This document shows, piece by piece, positions 61,769 to 64,000 of a stretch of DNA of 64,000 bases (the stretch's first letter is position 1; each line of letters opens with the position of its first letter). The position numbers and the translations under genes were made by a program. A model generated the notes under the pieces. The model searched no databases. It had not been told where the DNA came from and saw nothing but the letters and a program-made list of their open reading frames with translations. Source of the DNA: CAZUAQ01 sp964618455 (GTDB taxonomy: Bacteria; Planctomycetota; Phycisphaerae; UBA1845; PWPN01); the NCBI GenBank assembly GCA_964618455.1, contig CAZUAQ010000007.1:1-64000 (forward strand). Reading direction: 5' to 3'.

Positions 61769-62797
61769 TCACCGTAACCCCGTCGCCGGATCGAGACCGA
61801 ACATCACGTTCATGTTCTGAATGGCCTGCCCGGCGGCCCCTTTGACCATGTTGTCGATGGCGGAGACCACGATGATTCGCGACTGCACCACCCGGGCGGT
61901 CAGGTCGCAGAAGTTCGTATGGGCGACCTCCGCCGTCTTCGGTGAATCGGTCCGCCAGCGGATGAAGGGCTCGTGCTCGTAGGCCTTCGCGAACACCTCC
62001 GCCACGTGCTCCACCGAGATGTGCTGCAACGGCTTGAGATAGATCGTCGACAGGATGCCCCGCTCCATCGGGATGAGGTGGGGCGTGAAGATCACCTGGG
62101 CGCGCTCGCGCCGTGTGAACTGCTCGAGTGTGCGCTCGATCTCGACCATGTGCCGGTGCTCGCCGATCTTGTACGCCTCGAAGTTCTCGTTCCGTTCGGG
62201 ATAGTGGTGGGCCTGCGTCGGCGAACGTCCCGCGCCGCTGACGCCGCTGGCCGAGTCCACGATGATGTCCCGCGGATCGATCAATCCTTCGCGCAGCAGG
62301 GGCACGATCCCCAGCGCCGCCGACGTCGGGTAACACCCGGGATTGGCGACCAGGCTGGCAGAGGCGATATCCTCGCGGAAGAGTTCCGGAATGCCGTATG
62401 CCGCCTTCTCGAGGTTGGCCAGATCGGTGTGATCCTTGTTGTACCACTGCTTGTAATCGGCGGGCTCCTTGAGTCGGTAATCGGCGGAGAAGTCGATCAC
62501 CTTCAGCCCCGCCTTGAGCAGTGCGGGCGCCATGTCCATGGCCAGGTTGTTCGGCAGGCACAGGAAGACCACGTCGGCCCGACCGGCGAGGGCTTCCGGT
62601 TCGATCGGCTCGCACGTAGCATCGAGGCGATGCGTGAACTCGGGAAAGATCTCATCGATGCGCGGCTGCGGGTCGCGCCGCGAGCACAGCGCGACGATCT
62701 CGGCGCGGGGATGCCGCAACAGCCAGCGCAAGGCTTCCCGGGATGTGTACGCGGTGGCGCCGATGATGGCGACACGGATGTTGGATTCGCCACTCAT
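61769..62797 (-). CDS. argC: N-acetyl-gamma-glutamyl-phosphate reductase
   Basis: 342 aa. N-terminal Rossmann 'RVAIIGATAYTSREALRWLLRHP', then 'VIDFSADYRLKE', the active-site 'VANPGCYPTSAALGIVPLL', 'VDSASGVSGAGRSP' and 'FTPHLIPMERGILSTIY'. NADPH-dependent third step of arginine synthesis. The length fits the ArgC type 1 enzyme. It follows the rpsI terminator and precedes the tRNA on the same strand. Confidence 0.95.
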   Translation of the reverse strand: MSGESNIRVAIIGATAYTSREALRWLLRHPRAEIVALCSRRDPQPRIDEIFPEFTHRLDATCEPIEPEALAGRADVVFLCLPNNLAMDMAPALLKAGLKVIDFSADYRLKEPADYKQWYNKDHTDLANLEKAAYGIPELFREDIASASLVANPGCYPTSAALGIVPLLREGLIDPRDIIVDSASGVSGAGRSPTQAHHYPERNENFEAYKIGEHRHMVEIERTLEQFTRRERAQVIFTPHLIPMERGILSTIYLKPLQHISVEHVAEVFAKAYEHEPFIRWRTDSPKTAEVAHTNFCDLTARVVQSRIIVVSAIDNMVKGAAGQAIQNMNVMFGLDPATGLR

Positions 62798-62843
62798 GTC
62801 TTAGCGATCTCCAGGATCAGGACCGCTCAAAGGCGGAGGGGAC

Positions 62844-62878
62844 AAAAAAACGACCCCGGCGTCACATCGCCGGGGTCG
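62844..62878 (-). terminator. Intrinsic terminator of the rplM-rpsI operon
   Basis: On the minus strand CGACCCCGGCG (62878-62868) pairs perfectly with CGCCGGGGTCG (62861-62851) across a 6-base loop, followed by seven Ts (62850-62844). It lies 63 bp past the rpsI stop. Confidence 0.92.
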
Positions 62879-62940
62879 TGGAGAAGACTCAGTCATCGAT
62901 GGATCCCGAACGTGCAGGAGTCGGGATCAGCCCGCGATGT

Positions 62941-63423
62941 TTAACGCTTCGAGAACTGGAAGCTGCGACGCGCGCCGCGGCGACCGTACTTCTTGCGTTC
63001 CTTCATGCGGCTGTCACGCGTGAGATAACCGTGCTGGCGGAGCACATCGTCGTATTCGGCGTTGGCCAGCTTCAGCGCCCGGGCCACGCCGAGAACGATC
63101 GCCCCGGCCTGTCCAGTGATGCCACCACCGCTGACATTAACGAACACATCCACCTTGCCGAAGGTCTCGGTCGCTTTCAGTGGCGCTACGGCGTCGTTGC
63201 GGTCGCGCTCTTCCGAAAAATACTTGTCCAGGGGCTTCTTATTGACTTCGAACTTGCCCTCACCGGCGCGAAGCCGGACCCGGGCCACCGCCGACTTGCG
63301 ACGGCCGGTGCCCCAGAAGTAGTGCTTCTTGGGATCGGGCTCGGGAATCGTGGCGGACTTGCCTTCCGTCGGCGCCTCGGGGGCGGGCGGTGTCGGCGTT
63401 GCTGTCGTCTGCTCTTCACTCAC
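62941..63423 (-). CDS. rpsI: 30S ribosomal protein S9
   Basis: 160 aa. The core 'GTGRRKSAVARVRLRAGEGKFEVNKKPLDKYF', 'VSGGGITGQAGAIVLGVARAL' and the C-terminal 'LTRDSRMKERKKYGRRGARRSFQFSKR' (ending in the conserved Lys-Arg that contacts P-site tRNA) are unmistakable. The first ~30 residues are an extra Pro/Thr/Glu-rich extension. It follows rplM on the same strand, the usual pairing. Confidence 0.97.
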   Translation of the reverse strand: MSEEQTTATPTPPAPEAPTEGKSATIPEPDPKKHYFWGTGRRKSAVARVRLRAGEGKFEVNKKPLDKYFSEERDRNDAVAPLKATETFGKVDVFVNVSGGGITGQAGAIVLGVARALKLANAEYDDVLRQHGYLTRDSRMKERKKYGRRGARRSFQFSKR

Positions 63424-63493
63424 AATCTTGCTCCGAATATCACCTTACGATGTGCCGGCGTCTGATGAGGCCGACATCCATCTGGATCGCGAC

Positions 63494-63928
63494 TTACGCC
63501 TGGATCTCGACTTCCTGCGGCACCTGGGCCTGGTGGGGATGCTCCGGACCGGCATACACCTTCAGCCGCTTGAGCATCTGGCGCCCGAGCTTGTTCTTGG
63601 GCAGCATCCGCTTGACGGCAAATTCGATGACCCGTTCCGGATGGCGCTCCATCACCATGGCAATGGAATCCACCTTGCGACCGCTGGGATAGTACGAATA
63701 CCTGTCGTATTCCATCTGGTTAATCTTGTTGCCCGTCAGCTTCACCTTCTCGGCATTGACGACGACCACGAAGTCGCCCGTCAGCACATGGGGGGTGTAG
63801 GTGGGGCGGTGCTTGCCCATGAGGATCGTGGCGATCTGGGACGCCATGCGGCCGAGGACCTTGTCCTCCGCGTTGACGAGGCACCATTCGCCACCCACTT
63901 CCTCGGGCTTGGCCAGGGTCGATTTCAT
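63494..63928 (-). CDS. rplM: 50S ribosomal protein L13
   Basis: 144 aa from ATG 63928, which gives the normal N-terminus 'MKSTLAKPEEVGGEW'; ATG 63943 is in frame. Conserved stretches: 'LVNAEDKVLGRMASQIATILMGKHRPTYTPHVLTGDFVVVVNAEKV', 'DSIAMVMERHPERVIEFAVKRMLPKNKLGRQMLKRLKVYAGPEHPHQAQ'. An early large-subunit assembly protein. First gene of the rplM-rpsI pair. Confidence 0.97.
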   Translation of the reverse strand: MKSTLAKPEEVGGEWCLVNAEDKVLGRMASQIATILMGKHRPTYTPHVLTGDFVVVVNAEKVKLTGNKINQMEYDRYSYYPSGRKVDSIAMVMERHPERVIEFAVKRMLPKNKLGRQMLKRLKVYAGPEHPHQAQVPQEVEIQA

Positions 63929-64000
63929 TGAAGCGCTTCGCATCGTTGCACCCGCAGCATCATCGGACAGCCCCGCCGAAGCGGGAATCCGGGGTCATTT

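Noticed and set aside
1..64000. CRISPR array, insertion sequence or prophage genes
   Set aside because: No regularly spaced direct repeats, transposase, integrase or phage structural genes could be found on either strand.

Overview
The window reads as a scaffold from a high-GC member of the Planctomycetota, most likely class Phycisphaerae, and probably a metagenome assembly because there is a run of ten Ns at 709-718. The lineage call rests on four things: secreted proteins ending in dockerin-like EF-hand pairs, a PEP-CTERM protein, membrane proteins with an N-terminal 'C..CGY.L...CPECG' zinc ribbon, and a NfeD-NfeD-FloA operon. No 16S gene is present, so the assignment is inference.

Layout. 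1-10.4 kb (very GC-rich, third positions almost all G/C): a TPR metallopeptidase and a LolA-like secreted protein, ruvX, an isolated nuoH, an XRE-cupin regulator with a paired operator, aroC, a BFD-like [2Fe-2S] protein, a dockerin-tailed secreted protein and glyS. Composition drops from within glyS onward, so a natural compositional boundary or a chimeric join has to be considered. 10.5-21.3 kb: envelope and transport genes (PEP-CTERM protein, DUF2092-like protein, AI-2E permease, MFS transporter, LOG protein, cyclophilin, MltA lipoprotein, HhH-GPD glycosylase, secreted glycoside hydrolase-like protein). 21.6-31.3 kb: Gfo/Idh/MocA oxidoreductase, polyprenyl synthase, phosphodiesterase, an orphan corrinoid protein behind a strong stem-loop, recJ, a small kinase and a glycosyltransferase. 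31.4-35.6 kb: NfeD-NfeD-FloA membrane-domain operon. 35.7-50.4 kb: sulfotransferase, a lipoprotein with a hydrophobic hairpin, maf, the tyrA-purSL pair, accA, a PAP phosphatase and hemH.

50.5-55.6 kb is the most interesting part. It is a self-contained five-gene minus-strand operon with its own promoter-like sequence and a good intrinsic terminator. It encodes an acidic disordered protein, a long coiled-coil protein, an FGE/SUMF1-fold protein without the usual catalytic cysteine pair, a zinc-ribbon TRAFAC-type GTPase (resembling double-GTPase 2) and a GTPase-associated protein 1 (GAP1-like). GAP1/GTPase modules are known only from computational work as candidate biological-conflict systems. 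This five-gene combination may be an undescribed variant.

55.8-64 kb: a small unknown protein, a zinc alcohol dehydrogenase, an orphan flagellin with a structured 3' region, ilvD, an AT-rich membrane-protein islet lying against a tRNA-Met gene, argC, and the rplM-rpsI ribosomal operon with a clear terminator.
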